Source: Companilactobacillus jidongensis (GTDB lineage: Bacteria; Bacillota; Bacilli; Lactobacillales; Lactobacillaceae). From it: a stretch of DNA of 64,000 bases. The stretch lies in NCBI RefSeq assembly GCF_003946575.1, contig NZ_RHOP01000002.1, positions 177,966-241,965 on the forward strand, read 5' to 3'. The notes beneath the pieces are model-generated. The model was not told the DNA's origin, did no database searches, and saw nothing but the letters and a program-made list of their open reading frames with translations. Shown one piece after another: positions 24,432 through 33,924 of the stretch (its first letter is position 1; each line of letters starts with the position of its first letter). The position numbers and the translations under genes are program-made.

Positions 24432-26675
24432 TTAAATATACTTTGCAGTAACTGACTTCTCAACCTCAATAATCCCGGCAACTGGACCTTCATAAAGAAT
24501 CTCACCGCCACGAGATCCACCATCAGGACCAATATCAATAATCCAATCAGCACTGCGCATAACATCAACATTGTGCTCAATAACCACAACTGTATTGCCC
24601 TTATCGACCATGTCATTAACGATTCGAATTAAATTTTCGGTATCAGAAACATGCAAACCAGTTGTTGGCTCATCTAATATAAAGATACTGCCTTTTTTAT
24701 TCAATTCTTTAGCTATCTTCAAACGTTGGCTTTCACCACCAGACAAGGTATTCAACGCTTGCCCCATTGAAAGATAATCCAAACCAACGTTATGGATATT
24801 TTTCAATTTGTTACTGATTTTTTTATCGTCAAAGAATGAAAATGCTTCTTCAATCGTCATATCCATAACTTCAACAATATTTTTATCTTTAAACTTGTAT
24901 TGCAAAACCTCTGGATCAAATCTACCACCATGACATTTTGGACATTCAATCTCCGAATTATCCATGAATGACATGTTCAATTCGATTACACCTTTACCAT
25001 TGCATTCTGGACAAGCACCCTTGGAATTATAACTGAAAAAACTATCTTCAACACAGTTTGTTGAAGCAAACAGTTTCCTGATTTCATTCATGATTCCAGT
25101 ATAAGTTGCCGAATTAGAACGGCTATTGGCATGCAACGGGCTCTGGTCAATAACCACAGCATCCGGATTTTCCTGAGCAAATACCTGCTCAACTAAAGTA
25201 CTCTTACCTGAGCCAGCAACACCAGTTACAACTGAAAATAAACCTTCCGGAACGTTCAATTGAATATCCTTTAGGTTATGAAGTGACGATTTAGAACTTC
25301 TAACAAACTTGTCAGCTTTTCTTGGATGCCCATTCATAGGTAAATCGTGATTTAAATACTTACCTGTTAATGTATCTGATTTCAAAAGTTCCTCATATGT
25401 ACCTGTAAAATCAATCTCACCACCATGAATACCGGCATGTGGGCCAACATCAACAATATAGTCCGCAATCTTAATAACATCTGGATCATGCTCGACCACT
25501 AAGACAGTATTACCATTGTCTCGAAGCTTCAGAAGCAAGTTATTAAGTCGATTAACATCCCTTGGATGCAGTCCAGTACTAGGTTCATCCAAAATATAAA
25601 TCAAATCGGTCAAACTATTGGATAAGTATTTCACTGTTTTAACACGTTGGCTTTCTCCACCAGACAAAGTCGAAGTTTCACGGGTAAGATTCAAATAATC
25701 TAATCCAATATTGATCAAGTCTTGAATTCTAGCTTTCAGATCAATGATAATTGACTTCATTCTTTCGTCAGTAAATTCATCCAAAGTAGTAATCAGTTGA
25801 TCTAGTTGCATGTCAGTTAAGTCAAAAATATTGTACCCATCGATTTTAGAATCCAAGACCTTTTGATTGAATCGAGTTCCATGACACATCGTGCAAGTGG
25901 ACATTTCAGCGTATTTCTCAATTTTCTTACGAGCACCATCAGACATAGTTCTGTTCTCTTGAATATTTGTCCTGTAGAACCTTTTGATAATTCCCTCATA
26001 ATTAGTTTGATATTCACTACCCTTGTACTCAACTTTGATGGCTGCCTCACCATTAAGTAAATTCTTCATCTCGTCATCGGTAAAATCTTTGACAGGTTTG
26101 TCGTTATCAAACAAACCAGAATTCAACAATGTCTTCAAATAAAAAGAATTATTACTATAACCCGGTAATAGTACGGCACCCTCGTTCAAGGATTTATCAT
26201 AGTCCAGTGCTTCATCAAGTTTTACAACGTAGCTTCGTCCAATTCCTTCACACTGAGGACACATACCCTCCGGATCATTGAAAGAAAAAACATTGCTAGC
26301 ATTACCATACTTAGGGGTTCCAAATCTTGAGAACAGTATTCTAAATAACGGACTGATATCACTGATCGTACCCAGAGTCGAACGATCATTACCGCCTAGA
26401 GGCTTTTGATCAATGATAATTGCAGTTGAAAGATTATGGATCTCATCAGCATCAGGACGTTTGTACTTAGGTAAATATAATCTTGTAAAACTACTATAAG
26501 TACTATTCAATTGGCGACCGGCCTCTTGGGCAATTGTGTCAAATACGATTGAAGACTTACCAGAACCAGACACACCAGTGAAAACAGTCAGTTTGTTTTT
26601 TGGAATCTTCAAACTGATGTTTTTTAAGTTATTTTCACGGTCATTAACTATCTCGATAAACTGTTTCTCAGACAT
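24432..26675 (-). CDS. UvrA-like ABC ATPase (DrrC-type drug resistance)
   Basis: This 747-residue tandem ABC ATPase is homologous to UvrA but about 200 residues shorter. Two Walker A motifs (GVSGSGKSS near 34-42; GVAGSGKST near 488-496), two LSGGESQR signatures, and zinc-type CxxC pairs (CPQC, CTMC, CPEC, CPKC) are present. The shortening fits the DrrC/UvrA2 class that lacks the UvrB-binding and insertion domains. Such proteins give drug resistance, perhaps by removing intercalators from DNA, rather than acting in standard repair. A DrrAB-like exporter lies next door. Confidence 0.9.
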   Translation of the reverse strand: MSEKQFIEIVNDRENNLKNISLKIPKNKLTVFTGVSGSGKSSIVFDTIAQEAGRQLNSTYSSFTRLYLPKYKRPDADEIHNLSTAIIIDQKPLGGNDRSTLGTISDISPLFRILFSRFGTPKYGNASNVFSFNDPEGMCPQCEGIGRSYVVKLDEALDYDKSLNEGAVLLPGYSNNSFYLKTLLNSGLFDNDKPVKDFTDDEMKNLLNGEAAIKVEYKGSEYQTNYEGIIKRFYRTNIQENRTMSDGARKKIEKYAEMSTCTMCHGTRFNQKVLDSKIDGYNIFDLTDMQLDQLITTLDEFTDERMKSIIIDLKARIQDLINIGLDYLNLTRETSTLSGGESQRVKTVKYLSNSLTDLIYILDEPSTGLHPRDVNRLNNLLLKLRDNGNTVLVVEHDPDVIKIADYIVDVGPHAGIHGGEIDFTGTYEELLKSDTLTGKYLNHDLPMNGHPRKADKFVRSSKSSLHNLKDIQLNVPEGLFSVVTGVAGSGKSTLVEQVFAQENPDAVVIDQSPLHANSRSNSATYTGIMNEIRKLFASTNCVEDSFFSYNSKGACPECNGKGVIELNMSFMDNSEIECPKCHGGRFDPEVLQYKFKDKNIVEVMDMTIEEAFSFFDDKKISNKLKNIHNVGLDYLSMGQALNTLSGGESQRLKIAKELNKKGSIFILDEPTTGLHVSDTENLIRIVNDMVDKGNTVVVIEHNVDVMRSADWIIDIGPDGGSRGGEILYEGPVAGIIEVEKSVTAKYI

Positions 26676-26719
26676 TTGGAACCCCCAATATACTTTTATT
26701 TTTATTCAAAAGGAAATTA

Positions 26720-26728
26720 ATTATAGCA
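26720..26728 (-). promoter_or_regulatory. extended -10 promoter of the uvrA-like gene
   Basis: On the minus strand TGCTATAAT (an extended -10) lies 45 bases before the start codon. No good -35 is seen at normal spacing; TTGCCA lies 20 bases away. Confidence 0.55.
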
Positions 26729-26749
26729 TATTATTTGATAAAAAATGGC

Positions 26750-26781
26750 AAAACAAAAAGGAATGTGTTTCCGCACATTCC
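26750..26781 (-). terminator. terminator after the 31-aa ORF
   Basis: On the minus strand GGAATGTG-CGGAAA-CACATTCC is followed by TTTTTGTTTT. It ends the transcript of the small membrane peptide gene and separates it from the uvrA-like gene. Confidence 0.75.
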
Positions 26782-26840
26782 CTGTAATCAGAACTTTAAA
26801 ATAATTTCCTAATCTTACCCAACTATAGCGCGTCATATAC

Positions 26841-26936
26841 CTAAAAGATCAATAGCAAAAATGCTATCAATATCCCCACGATTGCAAGATAACTCACGTT
26901 GCGTTTATCATCACGTAAGTTCTTTTGTTTCTTCAT
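26841..26936 (-). CDS. small membrane protein of 31 residues
   Basis: A short open frame encodes MKKQKNLRDDKRNVS followed by a single hydrophobic helix (YLAIVGILIAFLLLIF). The first 14 residues are strongly basic, so the protein would be a single-pass peptide with the N-terminus inside. A canonical GGAGG lies eight bases before the ATG, and its own terminator lies downstream, which argue that it is real. A longer frame begins 29 codons earlier but has no ribosome binding site. I do not recognise a family; function is unknown. Confidence 0.6.
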   Translation of the reverse strand: MKKQKNLRDDKRNVSYLAIVGILIAFLLLIF

Positions 26937-27100
26937 GGTATCGTCCTCCGTGCTTACTACTGTTATATCATCTTTCAGAACTAATTGAAAGTAAATTTTC
27001 ATCCAAAAACAACTTAGTAACATAACGGTAATGTGGAATTTTCCAACCGTTATAACGTATAATATATTATATATATTATTAAGGAGAAACTAACAGTTTA

Positions 27101-27574
27101 ATGGACAAAAAAAATCGTGTATATTTAGCCGGACCATTCTTCAGCAAAGAACAAATTAGTCGTCTGGATGAAATTGAAAAATTATTAAATAATAATACAA
27201 CCATTGGGGACATTTTTCGCCCGGGAGTGGATGAATATCAAGACGCTAAGATGGGGACTTTTGAGTGGCAAACGGCCGTCTTCAAACATGATATCAACAA
27301 CATCAACATCTCCGATATCGTCATTGCCATGCTGGATTACAAAAATGAGAATGGCGAATTTGAGCCTGATTCAGGTACAATCTGGGAATGCGGCTATGCC
27401 TTTGCGAACAACATTCCAGTTATCGGTGTTCGTTACGAACCTGAACAACCATTAAACCTCATGTTAGCTGGTAGTTTTACAGCCTTCTTCAAAGGTGAGG
27501 ATCACATTCAACTTATCAAAGATTATAATTTCAACACACTGATGACTCGTTATGAAGATGTTGAAGTACTATAA
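27101..27574 (+). CDS. nucleoside 2-deoxyribosyltransferase
   Basis: This 157-residue enzyme exchanges the base between 2'-deoxynucleosides in purine and pyrimidine salvage, a typical lactobacillar activity. The family motifs are intact: Tyr8 in YLAGPFF, Asp72 (NISDIVIAMLD), Asp90 (EPDSGT), the nucleophile Glu96 (IWECGYA) and Asn119 near the C-terminus. Length is normal. The AAGGAG site lies about 14 bases before the ATG, longer than usual, which may lower translation. It appears to be a single-gene unit. Confidence 0.93.
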   Translation: MDKKNRVYLAGPFFSKEQISRLDEIEKLLNNNTTIGDIFRPGVDEYQDAKMGTFEWQTAVFKHDINNINISDIVIAMLDYKNENGEFEPDSGTIWECGYAFANNIPVIGVRYEPEQPLNLMLAGSFTAFFKGEDHIQLIKDYNFNTLMTRYEDVEVL

Positions 27575-27582
27575 AATCACTC

Positions 27583-27615
27583 AAAAAAACTAAACATCAA
27601 ATGTTTAGCTTTTTT
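27583..27615. terminator. bidirectional terminator
   Basis: CTAAACAT / ATGTTTAG arms are bordered by AAAAAAA on the left and TTTTTT on the right, between two convergent genes. Its right flank overlaps the WxL gene stop region. Confidence 0.75.
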
Positions 27616-30088
27616 ATAGTGAATCATTAACTGTCCAACTCAATACAGCATTATACTTGCCCGGCATAGTATTTTTAGGCAACTGAATCATTGGACCTCC
27701 TATTTGTTCATTCTTGTCAGTTGGATTATCCCACCAAAAATTATCAAAATTTAAAATGTCATCATATCCATCTTGATATGATTCTACCTCAGATTGACTA
27801 TCATCAACATTCATCAATCTTCCATCAGAAGTAAGGTACTTCATTATGTTAGTCAAACTATTATTATCGGAAACAAATTTTGTAGTAGACAATAATAATT
27901 TCCAATTGTGATCATTAGTCGTATCTTTAATCCTTAGACTATTAGTTTGATTCTTTATATGTACTAATCCTCCGGCACTATCATTCTGACCATAGTCCAA
28001 GGTTGGTGCACTTTGAATCTCCACTGTTCCTAATTTGATATATTTCAAAGTTGCTTCATTAGTTCCACTCTGTAATACTCCAGAAATTTCAGATGGCATA
28101 GATACTAATGCGTAATCCCCAATTTCTTTAGGAAAATAATTATTATCCGAAACATCATATGTACTATTGGCTTGACCATATATGGTATTTGAATCCTTAA
28201 TGCTATTACCATCAGCGTCTTCATAATTTATTTTTAAAGATCCATTTGCCGGAATATTTATAGATTCAACATTAGAAACACTAGCATTTTCATTCGTCGG
28301 GCTTCCGTTATCCTCGGCATATACATAGATTGTATGACCATCAGTTGATGGATCAGCTAATGTTTTCAAATCAGATGAATCTGTAATTTGTGAAGTAGAT
28401 AATTCGGTTTGATCACCTGGATAATCTACCCAATTTGGTTTGATATTATCAGCACTGGTTAAATTAACAGTACTAAGCAACTTACCGTTCGTTGTAACAG
28501 GATCATCTATTTTATAGTAAACTTTCACTTGCGAACTGTCCAAATCCCGAACACTTCCCGATATATCTAGATTAGGTAATGATTCCTCGGTCTTATCACT
28601 ACTGTAATCCAGTTCTGTTTCGTCAGTACGAACGAAGGGCGCACGGTTATCAGAAGCAGATACGGAATATTTCAATGTAGGTGATGACTTACCGTAATCC
28701 AAAGGGCCCATTTGATCTTGATTCCAGTACATTGACAGTGAGGTTATTACATCATTGAATGCAATTGTGTCTGGTAAATTTCCAATTATCTTCTGACCGG
28801 GATCATTAGTTCCGTTGAATGGTATCGAAGCAAAGGACATACCACCATAGACTCCCCAGCCAAAAGGACCGTCGTCTGATGAAAAGTCAAAAGAAAATCG
28901 GTAAATATCTTCCGTATTTTCTACACTCGTGTCACCTACATATACCCCTTTTGGTTTACCTGCATTAACTCCAGTAGAAATCAAATCAGAAAACCAAATG
29001 GGCAAATTGTAATTATTATTTAATTCAATATTACAATTTGCTAACAGAAAGAAGTCCGAAGGTAAATCAGCTTCATTTCCGTTATCTGTTGTCAAATTAA
29101 TAAATCTTGTTTTAATTTCAACGTCATCTTTTGATGATGAAGGCTCCATTAATTGTAATAAACGAAACGTTAGGACTGTTCCTGAATTAAGTTTTACAGT
29201 GTAATCACTTTGAGCCATCAAACGTTGATTATTTTTTGGATCAACAAATTCATAGCTATGTGTTGCGGTTTGTACCCGAGTATACCCAAAGTTTAGATTT
29301 GTCTGACGCAGCACATCTCCTAAATAAAAGGCTGAATCCCTACCATCATTAGTCTGAGTATTAATAACTTCATCATTATTAAGAATATGAAAATTAGGTG
29401 CAAATGACCTAATTGTATAATCAACAGGATCCATATCATTATCATCCTGATTATACATATACTGTAACTGCATCCCTGAACCTATATCCAAGCGAACATA
29501 TGGTTGAGTAACATAGTTCCTCCAAATACCGATCGTCAACTGTCCTGATTTCCCTGATGATGACTTAACATCCAAAATAACTTGAGTACCGGCCCCATTA
29601 GTCTTCATCAATGAATCATCATTGATATTTATAGTTAATGATGAAGGGGTATATTTAAAGGAAAAGTCTGATTCCTTAAATGGTGAAGAAGCTGATATGT
29701 TAAAATTAGCAGTTTTTAAGTCGGCTATTTCACTACTTGTGAAATTATTTAAATAAACCGATTTTGTATTACCATCTGGTTTATTTCCTGAAACTATTGG
29801 AACTGATAGTGATTTATTAGTCAAACTAATCTGTTTATCAACATAGCTATTATTCTCCGGTTGAGGAATATTTTCTTGATTAAATGAAGAAAACTCTTCA
29901 TCATCATCGTCATTATTAATTATTTTCCCCTTTTGAACACTATTAATTGGATTAATTAATGAAGATTTTTGACTATTGCCCATTAATGGATTGGTACCCA
30001 TGACATCTGCATTTACGTTAATAGTACAAAATGCAAAGCTTATTTCTGTAAGTATCATTATAATAATTATCTTCAAAAGTTTTATCAT
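27614..30088 (-). CDS. large WxL-domain cell-surface protein with MucBP-like segment
   Basis: This 824-residue secreted protein has a signal peptide (about residues 1-28, ending VNADV), a long Asn/Ser/Asp-rich surface region, a MucBP-like segment (SLKINYEDADGNSIKDSNTI), and a C-terminal WxL-type domain with NWKLLLS as the first motif and YNAVLSWTV as the second (V in place of the usual L). WxL domains bind peptidoglycan non-covalently. An AGGGG site precedes the ATG. It stands alone without the DUF916/WxL operon partners often found. Confidence 0.82.
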   Translation of the reverse strand: MIKLLKIIIIMILTEISFAFCTINVNADVMGTNPLMGNSQKSSLINPINSVQKGKIINNDDDDEEFSSFNQENIPQPENNSYVDKQISLTNKSLSVPIVSGNKPDGNTKSVYLNNFTSSEIADLKTANFNISASSPFKESDFSFKYTPSSLTININDDSLMKTNGAGTQVILDVKSSSGKSGQLTIGIWRNYVTQPYVRLDIGSGMQLQYMYNQDDNDMDPVDYTIRSFAPNFHILNNDEVINTQTNDGRDSAFYLGDVLRQTNLNFGYTRVQTATHSYEFVDPKNNQRLMAQSDYTVKLNSGTVLTFRLLQLMEPSSSKDDVEIKTRFINLTTDNGNEADLPSDFFLLANCNIELNNNYNLPIWFSDLISTGVNAGKPKGVYVGDTSVENTEDIYRFSFDFSSDDGPFGWGVYGGMSFASIPFNGTNDPGQKIIGNLPDTIAFNDVITSLSMYWNQDQMGPLDYGKSSPTLKYSVSASDNRAPFVRTDETELDYSSDKTEESLPNLDISGSVRDLDSSQVKVYYKIDDPVTTNGKLLSTVNLTSADNIKPNWVDYPGDQTELSTSQITDSSDLKTLADPSTDGHTIYVYAEDNGSPTNENASVSNVESINIPANGSLKINYEDADGNSIKDSNTIYGQANSTYDVSDNNYFPKEIGDYALVSMPSEISGVLQSGTNEATLKYIKLGTVEIQSAPTLDYGQNDSAGGLVHIKNQTNSLRIKDTTNDHNWKLLLSTTKFVSDNNSLTNIMKYLTSDGRLMNVDDSQSEVESYQDGYDDILNFDNFWWDNPTDKNEQIGGPMIQLPKNTMPGKYNAVLSWTVNDSL

Positions 30089-30274
30089 TTGAATTCCCCT
30101 AAAAATAAAAATGTAATTCTAACAAAGATAATTATATATTCCATAGCTATATTTTCTTAGTACGTGATGTATATAAGACTATGTGTATTTATCTATAAAT
30201 GGTTAAGCTGTTTTGTTAGCATGTCTTATTTGCTATACACTATTAAGGTAACTATCTCAGAGGGGGACCATATT

Positions 30275-31450
30275 TTGAATTCAGCAACACCAAAAATATC
30301 CAAAAACTACTTCATATTCAGTATGATGCTGATAGCTGCTAACTTGCGGTTGCCAATCACAATCATGCCGCCATTATTGAACAGCATCGAACACGACCTC
30401 AATATTCCTAGCTCCATGGCTGGTTTATTGACATCAATTCCACTGATTGCTTTCGCCATTTTTTCACCGATTATTGTCAAGATTTCTAAGAGCAAAGGCA
30501 ATGAAGTAACTATTTTTATTTTCTTTATCCTACTAATATTTGGAAGTTATATTAGAATCATTCCCAAAACATGGGCCTTATTCTTCGGTACTGCTCTAGT
30601 TGGTGTTGGTATCGATAGTGGTAACGTCTTACTACCAGCTGTTATCAAAGATCGTTTACCCAAACAAATCCCGATGGGAACTGCCTTATACACAATGACC
30701 ATGCTTCTCATAGCCGCCATCGGTACGGCGCTCTCAGGATTCCTAATTACAAAAACAAGTCTAAATTCAACCCTATCAATTTTGTCACTGACTGGAGTTC
30801 TCGCAATAGTATTCTGGACTCCAAATATTCTCAGTAATAAAAAAAATAATACTGTTAAAAAAGCAGAGATACCGGATTATCAAAGTGTTTGGCATCAATC
30901 GCTGGGATGGCTGATAACTTTATATTTCGGCTTACAATCAACCGTTTATTATTCCATCCTAACCTGGTTACCCAGGATTCTAAGTAGTCACGGAGTATCT
31001 ACCGTTTTCTCAAGCAACCTCCTAACTATTCTCCAAATTGCCGGACTGCCACTATCATTTATCGTCCCCATGCTGGCTCCAAAAAAATCTGGAATGATTG
31101 CTCTAACAGTATTCGTCGCACTCGGGTATGTCATTTCTCCGTTGGCCTTTATGGTCAACACTACTTCAGCTGCATATTTGATTTTACTGACAATTTTCGT
31201 TGGTATCGCTCAAGGAATTGCCTTCAACACGGCAATATTCTTCTTTACCAGCAAAACGACTAACCAATATCAAACGGCTGAAGTCTCAGGTATGGCGCAA
31301 TCAGCTGGTTACCTGTTAGCGGCCTTTGGACCAGTATCATTTGGCTTACTCCATCAAAGTTCTAATATTCTAATCATCCTTGCCATCTTAGCTTCATTCC
31401 TGACGGTGACTGGAATAATAGTAAATAAATCTCAATTAATAAAAGAATAA
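30275..31450 (+). CDS. MFS transporter, CynX/NimT family
   Basis: This 391-residue transporter has 12 predicted membrane segments and the start NLRLPITIMPPLLN, characteristic of CynX/NimT (YeaN-like) carriers. The start is taken as the TTG at 30275 because AGAGGGGG lies eight bases before it; earlier in-frame ATGs give an unlikely N-terminal extension without a site. Family members carry cyanate, nitroimidazoles or unknown organic anions; the substrate here is not predictable. No enzyme gene is coupled with it. Confidence 0.82.
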   Translation: MNSATPKISKNYFIFSMMLIAANLRLPITIMPPLLNSIEHDLNIPSSMAGLLTSIPLIAFAIFSPIIVKISKSKGNEVTIFIFFILLIFGSYIRIIPKTWALFFGTALVGVGIDSGNVLLPAVIKDRLPKQIPMGTALYTMTMLLIAAIGTALSGFLITKTSLNSTLSILSLTGVLAIVFWTPNILSNKKNNTVKKAEIPDYQSVWHQSLGWLITLYFGLQSTVYYSILTWLPRILSSHGVSTVFSSNLLTILQIAGLPLSFIVPMLAPKKSGMIALTVFVALGYVISPLAFMVNTTSAAYLILLTIFVGIAQGIAFNTAIFFFTSKTTNQYQTAEVSGMAQSAGYLLAAFGPVSFGLLHQSSNILIILAILASFLTVTGIIVNKSQLIKE

Positions 31451-31513
31451 ATATCCAGGCCTCAAAATACTGCTACATCAATATTTTTATAACATAATCA
31501 AAAGTTTCAACCC

Positions 31514-31542
31514 TTGTATATATTTTTCCCGCGTGATACGAT
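31514..31542 (+). promoter_or_regulatory. promoter of the second MFS gene
   Basis: A -35 TTGTAT (31514-31519), 17-base spacer and an extended -10 TGATACGAT (TACGAT at 31537-31542) precede the gene by about 60 bases. Confidence 0.6.
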
Positions 31543-31601
31543 ACGGTCAAGCAAAATAATCGAACGACAGAGAGCGTTCATTTTGGAGGAAAATATATAC
31601 T

Positions 31602-32819
31602 ATGAAAATAGTCGAAGACAATAATTCAAACCATCTAGATATCTATCGAGCCAAAGTAGTGGCTTCCACAGCCGCCGGATTCGGACTGGAGAATATGGAC
31701 GTAATGTTCTTATCATTCGCCCTTTCTTCAATCATCGCTGAATTCGGATTAAGTGGAACGCAAGCGGGAATGATTTCCACGGTCACTAATATCGGCATGC
31801 TTATAGGTGGTATTTTTTTTGGAATTTTAGCTGACAGAGTCGGCCGTATCAAAACTTTTACATACACAATCTTTATTTTTGCCATCGCAACTGGAGCAAT
31901 GTTCTTTGCACACAACCTAACGTTGGTCTACATCTGCCGTTTCTTCGCCGGAATCGGTGGTGGTGGTGAGTATGGGATTGGAATGACTGTACTTGCTGAA
32001 AGTTTCTCGAAGAAAAAGCTCGGACGTGTATCAAGTTGGGTCGGTATGGCAGGACAAGGTGGTGCCATCATGGCAGCATTACTTGCCGCATTCATTATCC
32101 CTACACTGGGTTGGCACGCACTCTTCTTATTCGGAGTCTTACCAGTAATCATCATCTTCTTCATCAGACATCACTTAAAAGAAAGTGATACCTTCATCAA
32201 ATCCTCCAAAGAAAAACACGGAAGTGTTAAAGAACTATTCGCAACACCAAAAATTGCTCATCAAACAATTGCACTAACCGTTATGGCTATCGTTCAAATT
32301 GCCGGCTACTTCGGACTTATGAACTGGTTACCAACAATCATGCAAAAACAACTGAACTTAACCGTTGCTAGTTCAACTTGGATGATTGCTACGATCCTAG
32401 GAATGTGTGCCGGAATGTTAACTTTCGGTTGGATTCTTGATACACTTGGACCCCGTATGGCATTCGGTATCTTCTTAGTTTGTTCAGCCGTCGGCGTATA
32501 TGTTCTAACGCTACCAACTAATATGATTTCACTAATTATTGTTGGAGCAATCGTCGGATACTTCTCTAACGGAATGTTTGCCGGATACGGAGCAGTTGTC
32601 AGTCGTCTTTATCCAACTGAAATTCGTGCTACTGCCAACAATGTAATCATGAATACTGGCCGTTGTATCGGTGGATTCTCCAGCTTGGCTATCGGTTGGA
32701 TTCTCGACAACTATAGCGTAATGACCGTCATGATCTTCATCTCAACACTCTACATTATTAGTTTTATCGTCATGCTAACAATCAGTAATCTAAAGGCATC
32801 AAATTATAAACAAGCTTAA
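31602..32819 (+). CDS. MFS transporter, AAHS/sugar-acid type
   Basis: This 405-residue 12-segment transporter has the MFS signature between segments 2 and 3 (GILADRVGRIKTF) and the GRVSS and RLYPTEIRATA motifs of the AAHS/metabolite:H+ symporter families, which take up aromatic acids, sialic acid or sugar acids. GGAGG precedes the ATG. It has its own promoter and a strong terminator, so it is probably a single-gene unit. The substrate is not decided by sequence. Confidence 0.87.
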   Translation: MKIVEDNNSNHLDIYRAKVVASTAAGFGLENMDVMFLSFALSSIIAEFGLSGTQAGMISTVTNIGMLIGGIFFGILADRVGRIKTFTYTIFIFAIATGAMFFAHNLTLVYICRFFAGIGGGGEYGIGMTVLAESFSKKKLGRVSSWVGMAGQGGAIMAALLAAFIIPTLGWHALFLFGVLPVIIIFFIRHHLKESDTFIKSSKEKHGSVKELFATPKIAHQTIALTVMAIVQIAGYFGLMNWLPTIMQKQLNLTVASSTWMIATILGMCAGMLTFGWILDTLGPRMAFGIFLVCSAVGVYVLTLPTNMISLIIVGAIVGYFSNGMFAGYGAVVSRLYPTEIRATANNVIMNTGRCIGGFSSLAIGWILDNYSVMTVMIFISTLYIISFIVMLTISNLKASNYKQA

Positions 32820-32830
32820 ATACAAACGAA

Positions 32831-32865
32831 GGGTCTCATCAAAAATAATTGATGAGACCCTTTTT
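32831..32865. terminator. terminator after the MFS gene
   Basis: A 12-base-arm hairpin (GGGTCTCATCAA / TTGATGAGACCC) is followed by TTTTTAG. It lies between convergent genes and may serve both. Confidence 0.85.
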
Positions 32866-32871
32866 AGTTGC

Positions 32872-33843
32872 TTATTTAATTAATGAAGCTATTTTCTTCA
32901 GTACTTCTTTAGCTTCGGGAATTGGGTGAGCTGGGAAAACATGATCCATATTTGGATATGTATACATCGTGAGATCGACATTATCCTCAAAGGCAATCTC
33001 GTTGATTTTTTTAGCATCCGCATAAAAAATATCGTGTGTACCAATGAACAAATGAATTGGCGGTAACTTTGTCAGATCACCGTATATAGGACTGACCAAC
33101 GGATCTTTAACACTTAATCCATCGGCATATATTTTACCTTCAAACCGTAAATCTTCAATATGTAAAATTGGATCAACCTTTTGAAGTTCTTCCATTTCAG
33201 GATTGCTGTTAGATACATCCAACCAAGGAGATATTAGGATTGTCTTACTTGGCAATGGATACTTACGATTGCGCATAACTTGAAGTAATGACAAAGCCAT
33301 ACCACCACCAGCTGAATCACCTACTAAAATAATATCTTCAGGGTCAATGTATTCTTCATTGATCAAATGCAAATATCTCGATAGAACCATCGCCGTGGCT
33401 TCATTAGCATTGTGAATCGGAGCCTTAGGATAAATTGGCATAATAACTCTGGCATCAGCCAAATTAGATAGCTTGTGTATCATCCTATATTGAAAATTAC
33501 CAGGCTGGAACCAATAACCGCCACCATGAATATAGAAGATCACCTTACTAGTCTGTTCCTTAGGAACGTACTCTAAAGTATCGTCGAATCCTTTAAGATA
33601 TTTGAATCTATATCGCAATTTTTCCTCTTCAGGTAATTTGAACGGTTTGTAATAGCTTCCGATATAACGTTCCATATCTTCTTTTGAACGAATTGTTGGG
33701 TACAACTCAACTGTGTCCAATGTTTCCTCAATTAACAAACTTCTCAAGCTTCTTTTTTCTTTGATTGCTTGGAATTTCTTAAATGCTATGAAACCAGCAC
33801 CAAGTGCTCCAAGAATTTTCCCTGCTTTTTTGATATAAATCAT
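32872..33843 (-). CDS. alpha/beta hydrolase (HSL-type esterase), N-terminal hydrophobic segment
   Basis: This 323-residue esterase has HGGGYWFQPGN (oxyanion hole), nucleophile GDSAGGGMA, acid GTHDIFYADA and His in MDHVFPAHP. All three catalytic residues are present. The N-terminus (AGKILGALGAGFIAF) could act as a membrane anchor. The Shine-Dalgarno AGGGGAG directly abuts the ATG, an unusually short spacing, so translation may be weak or begin elsewhere. The substrate is unknown. It resembles the partial esterase at the start of the window only at family level. Confidence 0.87.
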   Translation of the reverse strand: MIYIKKAGKILGALGAGFIAFKKFQAIKEKRSLRSLLIEETLDTVELYPTIRSKEDMERYIGSYYKPFKLPEEEKLRYRFKYLKGFDDTLEYVPKEQTSKVIFYIHGGGYWFQPGNFQYRMIHKLSNLADARVIMPIYPKAPIHNANEATAMVLSRYLHLINEEYIDPEDIILVGDSAGGGMALSLLQVMRNRKYPLPSKTILISPWLDVSNSNPEMEELQKVDPILHIEDLRFEGKIYADGLSVKDPLVSPIYGDLTKLPPIHLFIGTHDIFYADAKKINEIAFEDNVDLTMYTYPNMDHVFPAHPIPEAKEVLKKIASLIK

Positions 33844-33892
33844 CTCCCCTGTAGCATTTCAACTTCTATTATACATACAGATTATAAATTAA

Positions 33893-33924
33893 ATAGCAAA
33901 AAAGCGAATCTAAAAAGATTCGCT
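33893..33924 (-). terminator. terminator after the copY-like gene
   Basis: On the minus strand AGCGAATCT / AGATTCGCT arms are followed by TTTTTT. The hairpin begins at the copY-like stop codon. Confidence 0.8.

Noticed and set aside
30164..30274. N-terminal extension of the CynX/NimT-like transporter
   Set aside because: The strong AGAGGGGG site and TTG at 30275 fit the family N-terminus; the extension is unrelated and without a site.
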